Assembly (NCBI GenBank): GCA_934754425.1
Contig: CAKVIN010000010.1
Span: forward strand, 1 to 64,000
Direction of reading: 5' to 3'
Length of the DNA: 64,000 nt
Source: an uncultured Candidatus Melainabacteria bacterium
GTDB lineage: Bacteria; Cyanobacteriota; Vampirovibrionia; Gastranaerophilales; Gastranaerophilaceae
This document shows positions 17,741 to 27,127 of this stretch, piece after piece (position 1 is the first letter of the stretch; every line of letters begins with the position of its first letter). The translations under genes and the position numbers were made by a program. Below the pieces are notes generated by a model. It was not told the origin of the DNA. It saw only the letters and a list, made by a program, of their open reading frames with translations, and searched no databases.

Positions 17741-19414
17741 ATGTTTAGCAGAAATTTAGAATTTATAGGGAATATTGCATTAAAATCACGTTTAACAAAT
17801 ATCAGCTTAGAAGAATCTAAAAAAGATATGTCATATTGTATGACAACATCAAATGATTATTTATTAATGAAAAATGACATTCCGCTTGATGACATAAACA
17901 ATCCACGCCAAGCGATAAAAAGTATGTTAAAAAACACTATCAAATCACAAATGGGGCAAAACGATATTATTATTACATTTGGGATTGGATTATGTTATCT
18001 GCTTGATGAAGTTTACAACACTTACCCATCAAAGATTTTTGTTTACGAACCGGATATCAACATATTGCATTTTGTTCTAAATAATGTAGACATTTCTGAA
18101 CACTTAGCAAGTGGACGTGTTTTTATTACAAATGATATAGATGAATTAATGAAAAAACTTGCTGCAACATACATTTCCAAAGATAAAGTAGAAGTTGTAT
18201 ATCTAAAAAATTACGCAATTATAAGAAGCCAAGAACTACTGGAATTAACTCAAAAAGTATATGATACCTGCAGAACAAAAATGGTAGATATTAATACAAT
18301 CAAGAAATTTTCTAAGGTTTGGCTTTTAAACACACTAAAAAATATAAACTCAATAAATTCTTCAACAGCATACAAATTATCAGATTTAAAGGATAAGTTT
18401 AGCGGTCAAACAGCTTTAATACTTGCAGCTGGACCATCATTATCAGAAAACATTGATAACATAAAAGCTAATCGTGATAAGTATGTTATTTTTGCAGTGA
18501 ATAAAGTTTTACGAGTTCTTGAAAACAATGGCATTACTCCAGATTTTGCAGTATGTTTAGATGGATTGCACGTAAATGATTCTCTAACAGGACTTGAGAA
18601 TTTTTGTTCTAAGATGAATTGCATTATGGATTTGAAAACAGATAATGTAATTTTTTCAAAAAAATTCAGACGAGTTTTTGTATCGTTTTCTAAAAACGAT
18701 ACTGTAATAAAAAAACTTGCAGAACATAATAAAATTTTCACATATGAAAATGGCGGAACTGCAACATCCATGGCTTTTGTTTCCGCAGTCAAAATGGGAT
18801 TCAGCAAAATTATATTTTCCGGTCTTGACTTAGCATTCAAGGGAGATATAATTTATTCCACCGGAGAAGTTTTAAATAAAACATCCGAAAACCAAATGAA
18901 AGTAGCCAACGCACAAAAAAACATTGTTAAAATAAAATCAGTCACAGGTGAGCTTGTTAATACAAGAGATGATTATGCTGCATTTGTTCAACATTTTGAA
19001 ACATTAATCAAAGACCTTGGTGCAAAAGAAGTGTATAATACAACTTCATTTGGTGCAGCAATAGAAGGTATGAAAAATGTTGCATTTAATGATATACATT
19101 TATTATTTGCTTCAACCGGCACTCCATTTATTTTAGGAGAAGTTCAACCTTTTAAAATAGAAACAGAAGCTTGGGCAAAAGATGAATTAATATTAATAAA
19201 TAATATTATATCATTCTTATCAAAAGGAATTTTTTCACCTGCACTTGTTTCTTCTATTGTAAAAAGTCCATTAGTATATCAATACATGCAAGCTGACGTT
19301 TTAAAAATTTTACAAGAAAAAATGCAACCGGATAATTCTGAAGAATTTATTCAGAAAACTAAAAATGCTGTTAAAGATGTCGTTGAAAATTTACAAAAAA
19401 ATAGATTAATCTAG
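17741..19414 (+). CDS. Maf-like glycosyltransferase (MptE-like, DUF115)
   Basis: 557 residues. The central domain has ALILAAGPSLSENI, the signature of MptE-like/DUF115 proteins, followed by VIFAVNKVLRVLENNGITPD and a FSGLDLAF segment. Proteins of this family (Maf, motility-associated factors) attach nonulosonic acids to flagellin in Campylobacter, Helicobacter and others. It is somewhat shorter than Campylobacter Maf. No flagellin gene is in the window, but sigma-28-type promoters are, so flagellin or another surface protein may be its acceptor. Cytoplasmic, no signal peptide. The N-terminal about 200 residues are family-variable. Confidence 0.8.
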   Translation: MFSRNLEFIGNIALKSRLTNISLEESKKDMSYCMTTSNDYLLMKNDIPLDDINNPRQAIKSMLKNTIKSQMGQNDIIITFGIGLCYLLDEVYNTYPSKIFVYEPDINILHFVLNNVDISEHLASGRVFITNDIDELMKKLAATYISKDKVEVVYLKNYAIIRSQELLELTQKVYDTCRTKMVDINTIKKFSKVWLLNTLKNINSINSSTAYKLSDLKDKFSGQTALILAAGPSLSENIDNIKANRDKYVIFAVNKVLRVLENNGITPDFAVCLDGLHVNDSLTGLENFCSKMNCIMDLKTDNVIFSKKFRRVFVSFSKNDTVIKKLAEHNKIFTYENGGTATSMAFVSAVKMGFSKIIFSGLDLAFKGDIIYSTGEVLNKTSENQMKVANAQKNIVKIKSVTGELVNTRDDYAAFVQHFETLIKDLGAKEVYNTTSFGAAIEGMKNVAFNDIHLLFASTGTPFILGEVQPFKIETEAWAKDELILINNIISFLSKGIFSPALVSSIVKSPLVYQYMQADVLKILQEKMQPDNSEEFIQKTKNAVKDVVENLQKNRLI

Positions 19415-19424
19415 GTATATGTTT

Positions 19425-20057
19425 ATGAAAAAGAAAATTTTTCTAACTTTTTTATGTTTGTTTATACAAATTTCTTCTTGCTTTGCGGCTAACCAAGTTA
19501 AAGTTGCAGCAATGAGCGAATTTAAAACAGACAAACCTGCAAAAAGTATAGACGTAAGAGTTCTTGAAGCTTCTCCATTAGGACATTATTATTTAGAACC
19601 GGCTTCAATATTACATTGTCAGGTTCTCAAAATTGTTGACCCTAAAAGAGGCAAGCGAAGTGCCGTATTTTTTGTAAAACCGGAATATTATATATACAAT
19701 TATCAAACAACTCAAATTGAAGAAGAAATGTATGGTAAATATTCCAAATTTGTATTATCAAAAGAAGAATTAAAAAAGATTCCGCCATTTACTGTTATGA
19801 AGAATGCAGCATTGCTTGTCGGTAATTATTTTGTTAAAGGACTTTCTATTGCATACTCTTTTGGCGAAGGTTTTATTAAAAACGAACAAGATAATAGATT
19901 CAAATCTGGAGTTACAAATGCATATGAAGAATCTCCTCTATCTCTTGTTCAAGAAGGTGAACAATTAGATATAAAAATTGGTGATGATTTTTATTTAATC
20001 TTCAAGACCGAGGATGATGTAGAAGAACCAAATTATACTTATACAACGAATGAATAA
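19425..20057 (+). CDS. Secreted protein of unknown function
   Basis: 210 residues from the ATG at 19425, which has AGG nine bases upstream; an ATG six bases earlier is too close to it. A strong signal peptide, MKKKIFLTFLCLFIQISSCF, is cleaved near CFA-A. The mature part begins with a beta-rich domain (VKVAAMSEF...IDVRVLEAS) and contains a hydrophobic stretch near VMKNAALLVGNYFVKG. It may be linked to the preceding Maf-like gene, 10 bp upstream, in one operon. No family recognised. Confidence 0.72.
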   Translation: MKKKIFLTFLCLFIQISSCFAANQVKVAAMSEFKTDKPAKSIDVRVLEASPLGHYYLEPASILHCQVLKIVDPKRGKRSAVFFVKPEYYIYNYQTTQIEEEMYGKYSKFVLSKEELKKIPPFTVMKNAALLVGNYFVKGLSIAYSFGEGFIKNEQDNRFKSGVTNAYEESPLSLVQEGEQLDIKIGDDFYLIFKTEDDVEEPNYTYTTNE

Positions 20058-20063
20058 ATGTGG

Positions 20064-20098
20064 TTAAGTCTTTAGGTCTTTAGGTCGTTAAGTTCATT
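20064..20098. repeat. Short 9-bp tandem repeat (GTCKTTARG)
   Basis: GTTAAGTCTTTAGGTCTTTA and GGTCGTTAAG: four imperfect copies of a 9-bp unit. The same unit recurs at 22771-22800 and 22866-22905, there ending in GTTCATTTAATTCGCTTCGC. Confidence 0.7.
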
Positions 20099-20140
20099 TT
20101 AAAATTTTTATTTTTAAAACTCATTTACCCCTTTACTTAT

Positions 20141-21670
20141 TTATTCCTGTGTAATTTCGTTTCTGTACTGCAAAGCTTGGGTTATATCTTCTAGCGAAAT
20201 ATCATCTCTTCCGGCTAAATCGGCAATTGTTCTCGCTAGTTTTAGAATTCTTGAATATTTTCTGCCGGAAAGTTGAAATTTTTGTGCAGCTAAAGACAAA
20301 AAGTCTTCCGTCTTTTTATCCAACTTACAATATTTTTTTATTTGATGTGCATTTAATTCAGAATTTGTTAAAATATCTTCTTCTGCATAACGATTTGCTT
20401 GAATTTTTCTTGCCTTAATCACTCGCTCTCTTATTTTTGAAGAAGGTTCCGACTCGGTTTTAGTATTAACAAGTTCATCCGGAGTTAATCTTGGCACATT
20501 TATTATCAAATCTATTCTATCCAATAAAGGCCCTGAAAGTTTTGCTCTATATCTTTGAATTTGATTATCAGTACAAGTGCATTGTTTTTCTTTATCACCT
20601 AAAAATCCGCAAGGACAAGGATTCATTGCTCCTACCAACATAAACTTCGCAGGATATTTAATAGAATTCTTTGTTCTTGAAATCACAACATCACCATCTT
20701 CTAATGGTTGTCTAAGAACTTCTAAAACCTGTCTTGGAAATTCCACCATTTCGTCAAGAAATAATACACCTCTATGAGCAAGTGTTATCTCTCCGGGTTT
20801 TGGATTTGCTCCACCACCTATAATGCCGTTTTGAGAAGCTGTATGATGCACTGCACGATAAGGACGTTTTGTCATCAAAGGTTCTTCCGGCGACAGTAGT
20901 CCACATATACTATAAATTTTCGTAAGTTCTAACGCTTCTTTTAATTCCAAAGGCGGTAAAATTGATGCTAAACATTTTGCCATCAAAGTCTTTCCTGACC
21001 CAGGAGAACCGGACATAAGAATATTATGCCCTCCTGCGGCTGCAATTTCTAAAGCTTTTTTTGCTTTTTGTTGACCTTTCACATCCTTAAAATCATATAT
21101 ATACTCAGTCTCAGCACCTTTTTCCAGATATTCATTAATATCTACAACAGTTTGTTGAATTGGTGTTTCAGAAAAATGATGTACAATATCACCCAAATGT
21201 TTTGCGCCAAAGACTTTAACCCCTTGAACAAGCGCAGCTTCACGAGCATTTTCTTCCGGCACAAAAACGGTTTCCACTCCACTTTCTTTTAGTCCACTAA
21301 CCAAAGGCAATATTCCATTAACTCTTCGAAGTGTTCCATCTAAAGATAATTCTCCTAAAAACGCCATCTTGTCATCATCCGGAATTAAAATTCCTTGCTC
21401 TTTTAGAATTCCTATTGCGATTGGTAAATCAAAATAAGTTCCTTCTTTTCTAATATCAGCAGGAGCTAAATTTACAATAACTTTACCGGAAGGAAAAGAA
21501 AAACCTGAATTTTTTATTGCAGAATGCACTCTTTCTTTAGCTTCGTTTACTGCATTATCCGGCAAACCTACAATACTAATCCCCGGAACAGAAAAAATTG
21601 CATCAACTTCCACTTCAATTTTACAAGAATTAATTCCAATCGTCGCTGCTGTAATTGCTTTTGTAATCAT
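20141..21670 (-). CDS. YifB/ComM-family AAA+ ATPase (Mg-chelatase-like)
   Basis: 509 residues, full length. The N-terminal ChlI-like domain has SVPGISIVGLPDNAVNEAKERV. The AAA+ core has Walker A GSPGSGKT (about residue 220), Walker B VLFLDEMVEF, AMNPCPCG with its Cys-rich insertion (CPCGFLGDKEKQCTC), and the C-terminal Mg_chelatase_C domain (SGRKYSRILKLARTIADL). ComM, the studied member, is a hexameric helicase that drives branch migration during natural transformation. Whether this host is competent cannot be told here. Monocistronic. Confidence 0.93.
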   Translation of the reverse strand: MITKAITAATIGINSCKIEVEVDAIFSVPGISIVGLPDNAVNEAKERVHSAIKNSGFSFPSGKVIVNLAPADIRKEGTYFDLPIAIGILKEQGILIPDDDKMAFLGELSLDGTLRRVNGILPLVSGLKESGVETVFVPEENAREAALVQGVKVFGAKHLGDIVHHFSETPIQQTVVDINEYLEKGAETEYIYDFKDVKGQQKAKKALEIAAAGGHNILMSGSPGSGKTLMAKCLASILPPLELKEALELTKIYSICGLLSPEEPLMTKRPYRAVHHTASQNGIIGGGANPKPGEITLAHRGVLFLDEMVEFPRQVLEVLRQPLEDGDVVISRTKNSIKYPAKFMLVGAMNPCPCGFLGDKEKQCTCTDNQIQRYRAKLSGPLLDRIDLIINVPRLTPDELVNTKTESEPSSKIRERVIKARKIQANRYAEEDILTNSELNAHQIKKYCKLDKKTEDFLSLAAQKFQLSGRKYSRILKLARTIADLAGRDDISLEDITQALQYRNEITQE

Positions 21671-21812
21671 AGATTTTATTATAGTACAAAATCCAAGATA
21701 TGATAATATTTTTTATTATCACTAAAATACTTATCTAATAATCAAAAAAATCAAATTAACCCATTCACTGAAATACAAAATTTTAATATTCAACTTACAA
21801 AAGCACTAAATC

Positions 21813-22145
21813 CTATTGGAAATTATATGTAAATGAGCGTTGGATAGAAGCATCAACAGCACCTTGAGCAGATTGCATTTCTGCATCAACCATTTTAAGT
21901 CTATTTTGGTATTCTTGCATTTGTAAATCAAGTTTTTTCTCTAATATAACGAGCTTATCTCTTCTGGCTTCAAGCTGTTTAATTGCAGGGTTATCAGGGT
22001 CTAAATCATTGCCAAGTGCCATAATCTCGTCAGACGACGCAACCAATTCCATCTTAGCAGATGCAATCCACTGTATCTTAGTTTCCAGCGTTATCTTATA
22101 CGCTGTAAGGTACATCATTCTGAAACTTGAGGCAATTAATCCCAT
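21813..22145 (-). CDS. Small coiled-coil protein sharing termini with the 25.8-kb protein
   Basis: 110 residues. The N-terminus (MGLIASSFRMMYLTAYKITL) resembles that of the 572-residue protein at 24073-25791 (MGMAASQARYLALVARKSNC). The remainder is a long heptad-rich helix (ARRDKLVILEKKLDLQMQEY), and the C-terminus (NRLKMVDAEM...QRSFTYN) also matches the end of that protein. It looks like a minimal version of it, with both ends and no middle domain. No signal peptide. It lies 12 bp after the next upstream gene, so they form one operon with sigma-28-type and ACTTTA-type promoters upstream. Function unknown. Confidence 0.75.
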   Translation of the reverse strand: MGLIASSFRMMYLTAYKITLETKIQWIASAKMELVASSDEIMALGNDLDPDNPAIKQLEARRDKLVILEKKLDLQMQEYQNRLKMVDAEMQSAQGAVDASIQRSFTYNFQ

Positions 22146-22157
22146 AATATGTTCCTT

Positions 22158-22427
22158 CTACCTTGTTTCGTTTAAATTCTTACCTTTCAAGAATGTGTGT
22201 TCATTACTTTCCGCAATCAAGCTTTCCATTTTGTGTAATTGATGCTTGTGGTAATTAACCCTATACTTAGCCATTTTTAACTTTTGTCTTATGGTAAGCA
22301 TATCTTTTAGACAAGAAATCAAACTCACGGCCAATGCTTTAAATGGATTCTTCCGCTTGAAAAACGAGCGGGTAAAATTCATAAAATTCATAAACCGTTT
22401 CATGCTATCTTGTAGTTCTTCACGCAT
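22158..22427 (-). CDS. Small basic helical protein of unknown function
   Basis: 89 residues from the ATG at 22427, nine bases after GGAG; the ATG at 22433 is only three bases from GGAG and less likely. Basic and helical (SMKRFMNFMNFTRSFFKRK, RQKLKMAKYRVNYHKHQLHK), with a hydrophobic patch near residues 32-44. No signal peptide, no recognised family. First gene of a two-gene operon with the coiled-coil protein at 21813, so the two may act together, for instance as partner or chaperone. This is inference from linkage only. Confidence 0.65.
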   Translation of the reverse strand: MREELQDSMKRFMNFMNFTRSFFKRKNPFKALAVSLISCLKDMLTIRQKLKMAKYRVNYHKHQLHKMESLIAESNEHTFLKGKNLNETR

Positions 22428-22460
22428 AAGCATTAACTCCTATACGATCTAAGCCTACAT

Positions 22461-22526
22461 GTATTATAAAACATGTAAACCACAAAAATTGCTTTTTTTC
22501 AGTTTTAGTTTTTACATTTGTTAACA
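22461..22526 (-). promoter_or_regulatory. Weak ACTTTA-class promoter
   Basis: Minus strand AGCAAT (22493-22488) followed by GTTTTATAATACATGTAG, one base closer than in the strict class. TGTAAA (22516) and TGTTAA (22526) lie 23 and 33 nt from AGCAAT, the usual phase. Confidence 0.45.
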
Positions 22527-22608
22527 TATTATTTTGAACCAGTCCTATTTCCAGTGATACTATTGAAAATAAATCGATTTTTATAATATTCGTCTTTTGC
22601 TATATTAT

Positions 22609-22679
22609 TTATCGGCATTTTTTTCAAAAACTTTAGCTCTTTTCGGTTATAATACCTAATTTCGTTACAAAAATTTACA
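22609..22679 (-). promoter_or_regulatory. Perfect-consensus sigma-28 (FliA) promoter with TGTAAC boxes
   Basis: Minus strand TAAAGTTT (22635-22628), 11-nt spacer, GCCGATAA (22616-22609): all 16 consensus bases. Boxes TGTAAC (22669) and TGTAAA (22679) are 10 bp apart, 34 and 44 nt upstream, one helical turn further than usual. It is about 180 nt before the gene starting at 22427, or it drives an unrecognised short transcript. Confidence 0.8.
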
Positions 22680-22770
22680 ACATTACTTAATGTTTTTATT
22701 AATGGGTTATTTAAAAATATATCAAGCATTATTCTGAAAAAAGTGCGTCCTTGCATAATATCTCTCTTGT

Positions 22771-22925
22771 TGATGTCGTTAAGTCGTTAAGTCGTTAAGT
22801 TCATTTAATTCGCTTCGCTCATGATTTTAATTGTTTTTTTTATAATGTAAAATGAAGTAATTTTGTCGTTAAGTCGTTAGGTCTTTAAGTCGTTAAGTTC
22901 GTTTAATTCGCTTCGCTCATAGTTT
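22771..22925. repeat. Two arrays of the 9-bp GTCGTTAAG repeat
   Basis: Two blocks (about 22773-22825 and 22865-22920) each hold three to four GTCGTTAAG-type units followed by TTCATTTAATTCGCTTCGCT or a near copy. Confidence 0.8.
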
Positions 22926-22975
22926 AAATTGATGACGTGGCATATTTATGTATGAAAAAAACGCTAAACTTATAG

Positions 22976-23172
22976 TTAAAACTACTAACTGTTTTAAAAC
23001 AACTTTCCACTTTCAATTTTCAATTTTCAATTTATGAATGCCGACCCAATGTCTACGTGCGTACCCGATTGATTACATTAACTTTGTAGTTCCTCTTCGA
23101 GGCGAAGCTAGTAGATTCAATACAAAATTGTAGTTTTCACCAAGCAGCCGACCTAATAACTACGTGCGTAGC
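22976..23172. repeat. Intergenic repeat block related to 2120-2470
   Basis: It contains CAATTTTCAATTTTCAATTT, GTCTACGTGCGTA, GAGGCGAAGCTAGTAG and ACTACGTGCGTAGC. These correspond to pieces of the blocks at 2290-2340 and 2400-2480. No gene in it. Confidence 0.65.
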
Positions 23173-23175
23173 ACA

Positions 23176-24033
23176 CTATAGGTCTTGGATATCTTTGCTT
23201 GCGGATTCGATATCATCTTTAAGCATTTTTCTTACTATATCACCTTGTGTATCAAGCATTTTGCAAACTGTTTCTATGTTTGCCACTTTTTGAGAAAGTA
23301 TTGTATCTGCATTAGATACAATGTTGCTTGAAACTGTTTGATAAGCAGATAAGGCAGCGGATGATGTACCCTGCATCAAGTTTCCCATAACAACTGCAGG
23401 CAAACCAAATTCTCCTAAATAAGGTGCTGCAGCGGTCATGATTCCGCCCCAACCTGATACAAGTCCTGCTAATGGCATAAGTATGTTAGAAGCACCTATA
23501 CCATAACCATTTGCTGTTCCGATTCCGTATGCGGCAGTACTTGCAATATCAGCAATACTTCCGATACCGGATGCAAAACCTGTTGTTGCGCCATTTGATG
23601 AACCAAAACCGGAAAGCAGGTCACCTATTCCAGAAGCTCCGCCGGTTGTAGTTCCGCTTTGGCGATAACCGTAATTTGCTGCGTAACCGCTTGGGAAACC
23701 TGAATAATTCCCAAGAGAATTTACGCCAAAAGAAGAATATGTTCCAGTTGTTCCGCCTGTTCCACCGGTATATTGACTCCAATAAGAAGTCCCTGGAATA
23801 TTCATAGCACTTGTGCCACCTAATGTAGTCATAAATGCGGATGGTGCAAACAAGCTTGCTAATTGATATAAGAAACCGCCTGCGGCTTCAAATCCTGTAC
23901 CTGAACTTGCAGAGCCGGAAACAGTTAAATCTCTTAATCTGTCATATGTTTCGTACAGCATAACTTTGGCATCAGCTGAAGCTGCGCCATATTTGTTTGC
24001 TAAAACTAAGTATCCATCGTTTTTGTATGACAT
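23176..24033 (-). CDS. Glycine/serine-rich low-complexity protein
   Basis: 285 residues. A short charged N-terminus (YLVLANKYGAASADAKVML) precedes a Gly/Ser/Thr/Tyr-rich region (about residues 40-190, e.g. GGTGGTTGTYSSFGVNSLG) and a helical C-terminus (ADTILSQKVANIETVCKMLD). There is no Sec signal. Low-complexity Gly-rich middles flanked by helices occur in adhesins and in secreted filament proteins, but no family is recognised. It lies 39 bp behind the large coiled-coil protein gene and is probably co-transcribed, so it may be a partner or co-exported substrate. Confidence 0.75.
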   Translation of the reverse strand: MSYKNDGYLVLANKYGAASADAKVMLYETYDRLRDLTVSGSASSGTGFEAAGGFLYQLASLFAPSAFMTTLGGTSAMNIPGTSYWSQYTGGTGGTTGTYSSFGVNSLGNYSGFPSGYAANYGYRQSGTTTGGASGIGDLLSGFGSSNGATTGFASGIGSIADIASTAAYGIGTANGYGIGASNILMPLAGLVSGWGGIMTAAAPYLGEFGLPAVVMGNLMQGTSSAALSAYQTVSSNIVSNADTILSQKVANIETVCKMLDTQGDIVRKMLKDDIESASKDIQDL

Positions 24034-24072
24034 AATTTTGTCCTTCTTTTATAACTTTAAAGAGCCTATCTA

Positions 24073-25791
24073 TTAGCCGCCAAAAGTCTTGAATGATTTT
24101 TCTACGTTGTCTTTAACAACCTTAGACACTGCGTCTATTTCTGTTGATAGAGCATTTTGTTCTGTATCAAGCTGTTTAAGTCTTAATTCAAGCTGTTGAT
24201 CTTCTTGTTGAATCAAAGACGTTTTTGCGTTGATATCTTGAACCATTTTATCGTATTGAGCGTTTTCATAGTTATATTGATTCATTGCATCTTTATATGC
24301 AACATCATCCGTAATCGTTTCAGCGTTCAATGCATATTTAACAGTATCATCTTCAAATCTGATTGATGAAAATCTTCCATTACCATCGGTTTCTACTAAA
24401 GCTCTTATTGTGTCAGATTGAGTTTGTTTGATATAACTTGCGTGATAATAAGATAATTGTACTTGATCATCAATATTATTTATACCATCACCACTTGCAT
24501 AAGATTTATTCAAATCGGCAAATGTTGTATAGTAAGTTTTACCGTTCATTTGGAATGTATAAACTCCACCGGTGTATTCGCCATATTCATTAAAGCAATC
24601 CAATATTGACGTTGGAGTATCTTGTGCTTTCATATCTTTAACCACTTGGTCTAATTCCGCTTTTTGATCTTTTGTAAGATCAGTAAGAAGAGTTAACTCA
24701 CAGTTACCAATATATGTAGGACGTTTCAATGATTCATAATCTTTTTTAGCTGATTCATATGTCTGGAATGCTAATTGTTCCAATGTCTTACAAGTTTGAA
24801 TATTGGCTTCATAAGTTTCTGCTTTTGTAGTAGTTTTATCAGCAGGATAAACTGAAAGAACAGTACTTGTACCGCCACTTGGACCACCGTATAGATTTTT
24901 CAAATCGGATTTTAATGCAATATTACCAGCCGGATCAACATAAATACCGGCTAAATCTTTATAGTCACTTTTAGATAAAGCACCTTCTTCTATTAATTTA
25001 TTTACAGTATTTTCAACTTTTGTTTTCAGAGCGTCATCTTCTACATGACTATAAGCGGTAAATGTTTTACTTTCAGTAACAGCAGTAAGTTTTGTTGTAT
25101 CAAAATCTTCACCAACAGCGGCACCACCGTTGACGGTATAATATTTACCATCTTTTAGGTAATATAAAGTATCATCCCCGTCTACTTTATACTGTGGGTA
25201 TTTATTTCCATCTTTTTCGTAATAAACATTTTGTGTTACTACATATTCATCTTTCCCGTCTTGAGAAATATATTCACACTTATTTACATTTTTATAAGTA
25301 TCATTATCAGCATAATTTGAAAGCGTTGCAGCTGTCTCTTGCGCTTTTTTGGTATTCGCTTGAGCTTCTTCATACTCTTTTTGAGTAGAAGTAACAAGTT
25401 TTAATGCTGTTTCAATTTTATCAACACTAGCATCTATTCCACTTTGGAATTGAACTTGCGGATCACTTAATTTCTTTTGAGCACCGGTGTATACATTTGC
25501 TTCTTTAGTACGAGTAACAACATAGTTATAGTCTTCTTCCGGATTGGCAAGCTGTTCCCAATTAGTAATTGTGTAATCAGTTACTCCATCAGTATAAGAA
25601 TATTGAGTTTTTGTAAAATCAGAAGTGCTTGGTGGCACAGGTACATTCAAACCCAACAATTGATTAAACAAGTTTGCTGATTGATTTGACAAAACCGTAC
25701 GTGCTTGGTTAATTTGTTGTCCTTCGTATTCACAATTTGATTTTCTTGCAACCAGAGCTAAATATCTGGCTTGAGAAGCTGCCATACCCAT
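24073..25791 (-). CDS. Large protein with flagellin-like coiled-coil termini and variable middle
   Basis: 572 residues, ATG with AGGAG eight bases upstream. The N-terminus is helical (ASQARYLALVARKSNCEYEG, then QQINQARTVLSNQSANLFNQ) and the C-terminal 70 residues form heptads (LIQQEDQQLELRLKQLDTEQ, DAVSKVVKDNVEKSFKTF). The middle (about residues 60-480) is beta-rich with many Asp, Thr and Tyr (YVVTQNVYYEKDGNKYP). Helical ends enclosing a variable domain is the plan of flagellins, hook-associated proteins and similar filament subunits. I do not claim homology. The small protein at 21813 has the same two ends without the middle. No Sec signal. I recall similar 'MGxxASQAR' proteins in gut bacteria, but this is unverified. 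Confidence 0.78.
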   Translation of the reverse strand: MGMAASQARYLALVARKSNCEYEGQQINQARTVLSNQSANLFNQLLGLNVPVPPSTSDFTKTQYSYTDGVTDYTITNWEQLANPEEDYNYVVTRTKEANVYTGAQKKLSDPQVQFQSGIDASVDKIETALKLVTSTQKEYEEAQANTKKAQETAATLSNYADNDTYKNVNKCEYISQDGKDEYVVTQNVYYEKDGNKYPQYKVDGDDTLYYLKDGKYYTVNGGAAVGEDFDTTKLTAVTESKTFTAYSHVEDDALKTKVENTVNKLIEEGALSKSDYKDLAGIYVDPAGNIALKSDLKNLYGGPSGGTSTVLSVYPADKTTTKAETYEANIQTCKTLEQLAFQTYESAKKDYESLKRPTYIGNCELTLLTDLTKDQKAELDQVVKDMKAQDTPTSILDCFNEYGEYTGGVYTFQMNGKTYYTTFADLNKSYASGDGINNIDDQVQLSYYHASYIKQTQSDTIRALVETDGNGRFSSIRFEDDTVKYALNAETITDDVAYKDAMNQYNYENAQYDKMVQDINAKTSLIQQEDQQLELRLKQLDTEQNALSTEIDAVSKVVKDNVEKSFKTFGG

Positions 25792-25975
25792 ATTGGTATC
25801 TCCTATTTCTATTTTAATTCTTCTATGATTCTTTTAATGGGATATTACTAAAAGTCAATCTTTATAATAGCATTATATATTATTTTTACAAAAATTAATG
25901 TTGCGATTGAATAAAAATCATCCATTTAATGTAGAATATCTTTCAAAAATCATACAAATATGGTACAATCCTGTA

Positions 25976-27127
25976 ATGAGATTTTTGGTTTACCTTTTCT
26001 GCATTTTATTATTTTTTCAAACTTCCTGTTTCGCAATCGAGGAAGTATTTCTTGACGTTGATGATAATGCCAAAGAATTAAAACAAGAAAGTATAAAAAA
26101 GGAAGAAGAATTAACTTTTTATGAAAAAATCCAAAATGTAAAATCAAAAGAAATATTGGATACAAATAAGACAACTTTTCTTTTGGAAGATGCTTTGACA
26201 AAAGAATTTGATTCGGGCTTTTTAGAAACAATGCATTTTTTCGGAACTTATAGGGCAAGTGCAGAATTTGATGTTTCTGATGGCGGTGATACAAATTATA
26301 AATTTAGTGCAATTCAAGCAGGTGTTAATGGAAAAATAAGAGGTAGCAATACTTTTTATCAAGCAAGGTTGCGTTTTAATCCAATAGATGGATATGATTT
26401 CATACAGACATTGCCGGCTGATGTTTATATTGCGAACACTTCAATTCCGCATCATCAAATTATACTGGGAAATGCAAGAACTCCAGTAGGTTATGAGGGA
26501 GGACGCTCAAATTTTTTAACCCCTCTGGTTAATCGTTCTCAAATTGCCAGAACATTTGGAAACTCCAGAAAAGTTGGGTTAAGAGTAAAGGGAAATTATG
26601 ATTTAGTAGAATACGATATTGGTGGATATAGTTCAGATACATATTTTAGAAGTTTTTTTCCAGGGACGGAATTTACAGGTTGGGTGACTTTAAAACCTTT
26701 AGGAAAAACAGATGGTAAATATGGAAAATTGAAGCTTGGCGGCGGATTGTCAGCCGGCAGAAATGATATTAGTTATGCAGTATCTGGTGTTTATGCAGGA
26801 TACGAATACAAAAACTTTTTTGCGGATTTTGAATATGCTTATGCTGATGGATATAATGGTTATAGAACACTATCGTCTAAGCAGGCGGAAGGTTTTTATA
26901 CTACGGCAGGATATAAAATAACGCCAAAATTGCAATTCGTTACAAGGTATGACCAATTTACGCCAAATAGAAATAAAGCGAATGATGTAAGAAGAGAATA
27001 CTCTGCAGGAGTTAATTATTTTATAAAAGGTCAAGCATTAAAAGTTATGTTAAATTATGTATTTTGTCAAAATGATTTATACAAAGACTCGCATAGAATA
27101 ATTCTTGGAACTCAGCTTTTACTCTAA
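25976..27127 (+). CDS. Phosphate-selective porin O/P-like outer-membrane protein
   Basis: 383 residues from the ATG at 25976. That start gives a perfect signal peptide (MRFLVYLFCILLFFQTSCFA); the in-frame ATG at 25898 would add 26 residues before it. After a charged linker (about residues 25-75) come repeated amphipathic strands such as YEYKNFFADFEYAYADGYNG and LQFVTRYDQF, ending in TQLLL. The late AGYKITPKLQFVTRYDQF...GVNYFI region is typical of Porin_O_P proteins. An extended -10 (TGGTACAAT, 25961-25969) ends only seven bases before the ATG, so the mRNA may be leaderless. Its stop codon overlaps the stop of the convergent CHAP gene by three bases. Confidence 0.82.
   Translation: MRFLVYLFCILLFFQTSCFAIEEVFLDVDDNAKELKQESIKKEEELTFYEKIQNVKSKEILDTNKTTFLLEDALTKEFDSGFLETMHFFGTYRASAEFDVSDGGDTNYKFSAIQAGVNGKIRGSNTFYQARLRFNPIDGYDFIQTLPADVYIANTSIPHHQIILGNARTPVGYEGGRSNFLTPLVNRSQIARTFGNSRKVGLRVKGNYDLVEYDIGGYSSDTYFRSFFPGTEFTGWVTLKPLGKTDGKYGKLKLGGGLSAGRNDISYAVSGVYAGYEYKNFFADFEYAYADGYNGYRTLSSKQAEGFYTTAGYKITPKLQFVTRYDQFTPNRNKANDVRREYSAGVNYFIKGQALKVMLNYVFCQNDLYKDSHRIILGTQLLL

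Noticed and set aside
22529..22756. 75-residue frame overlapping the sigma-28 promoter
   Set aside because: The frame runs through the TGTAAC boxes and promoter elements, has no ribosome binding site and no recognisable sequence. The short part after GCCGATAA is also too weak to call.
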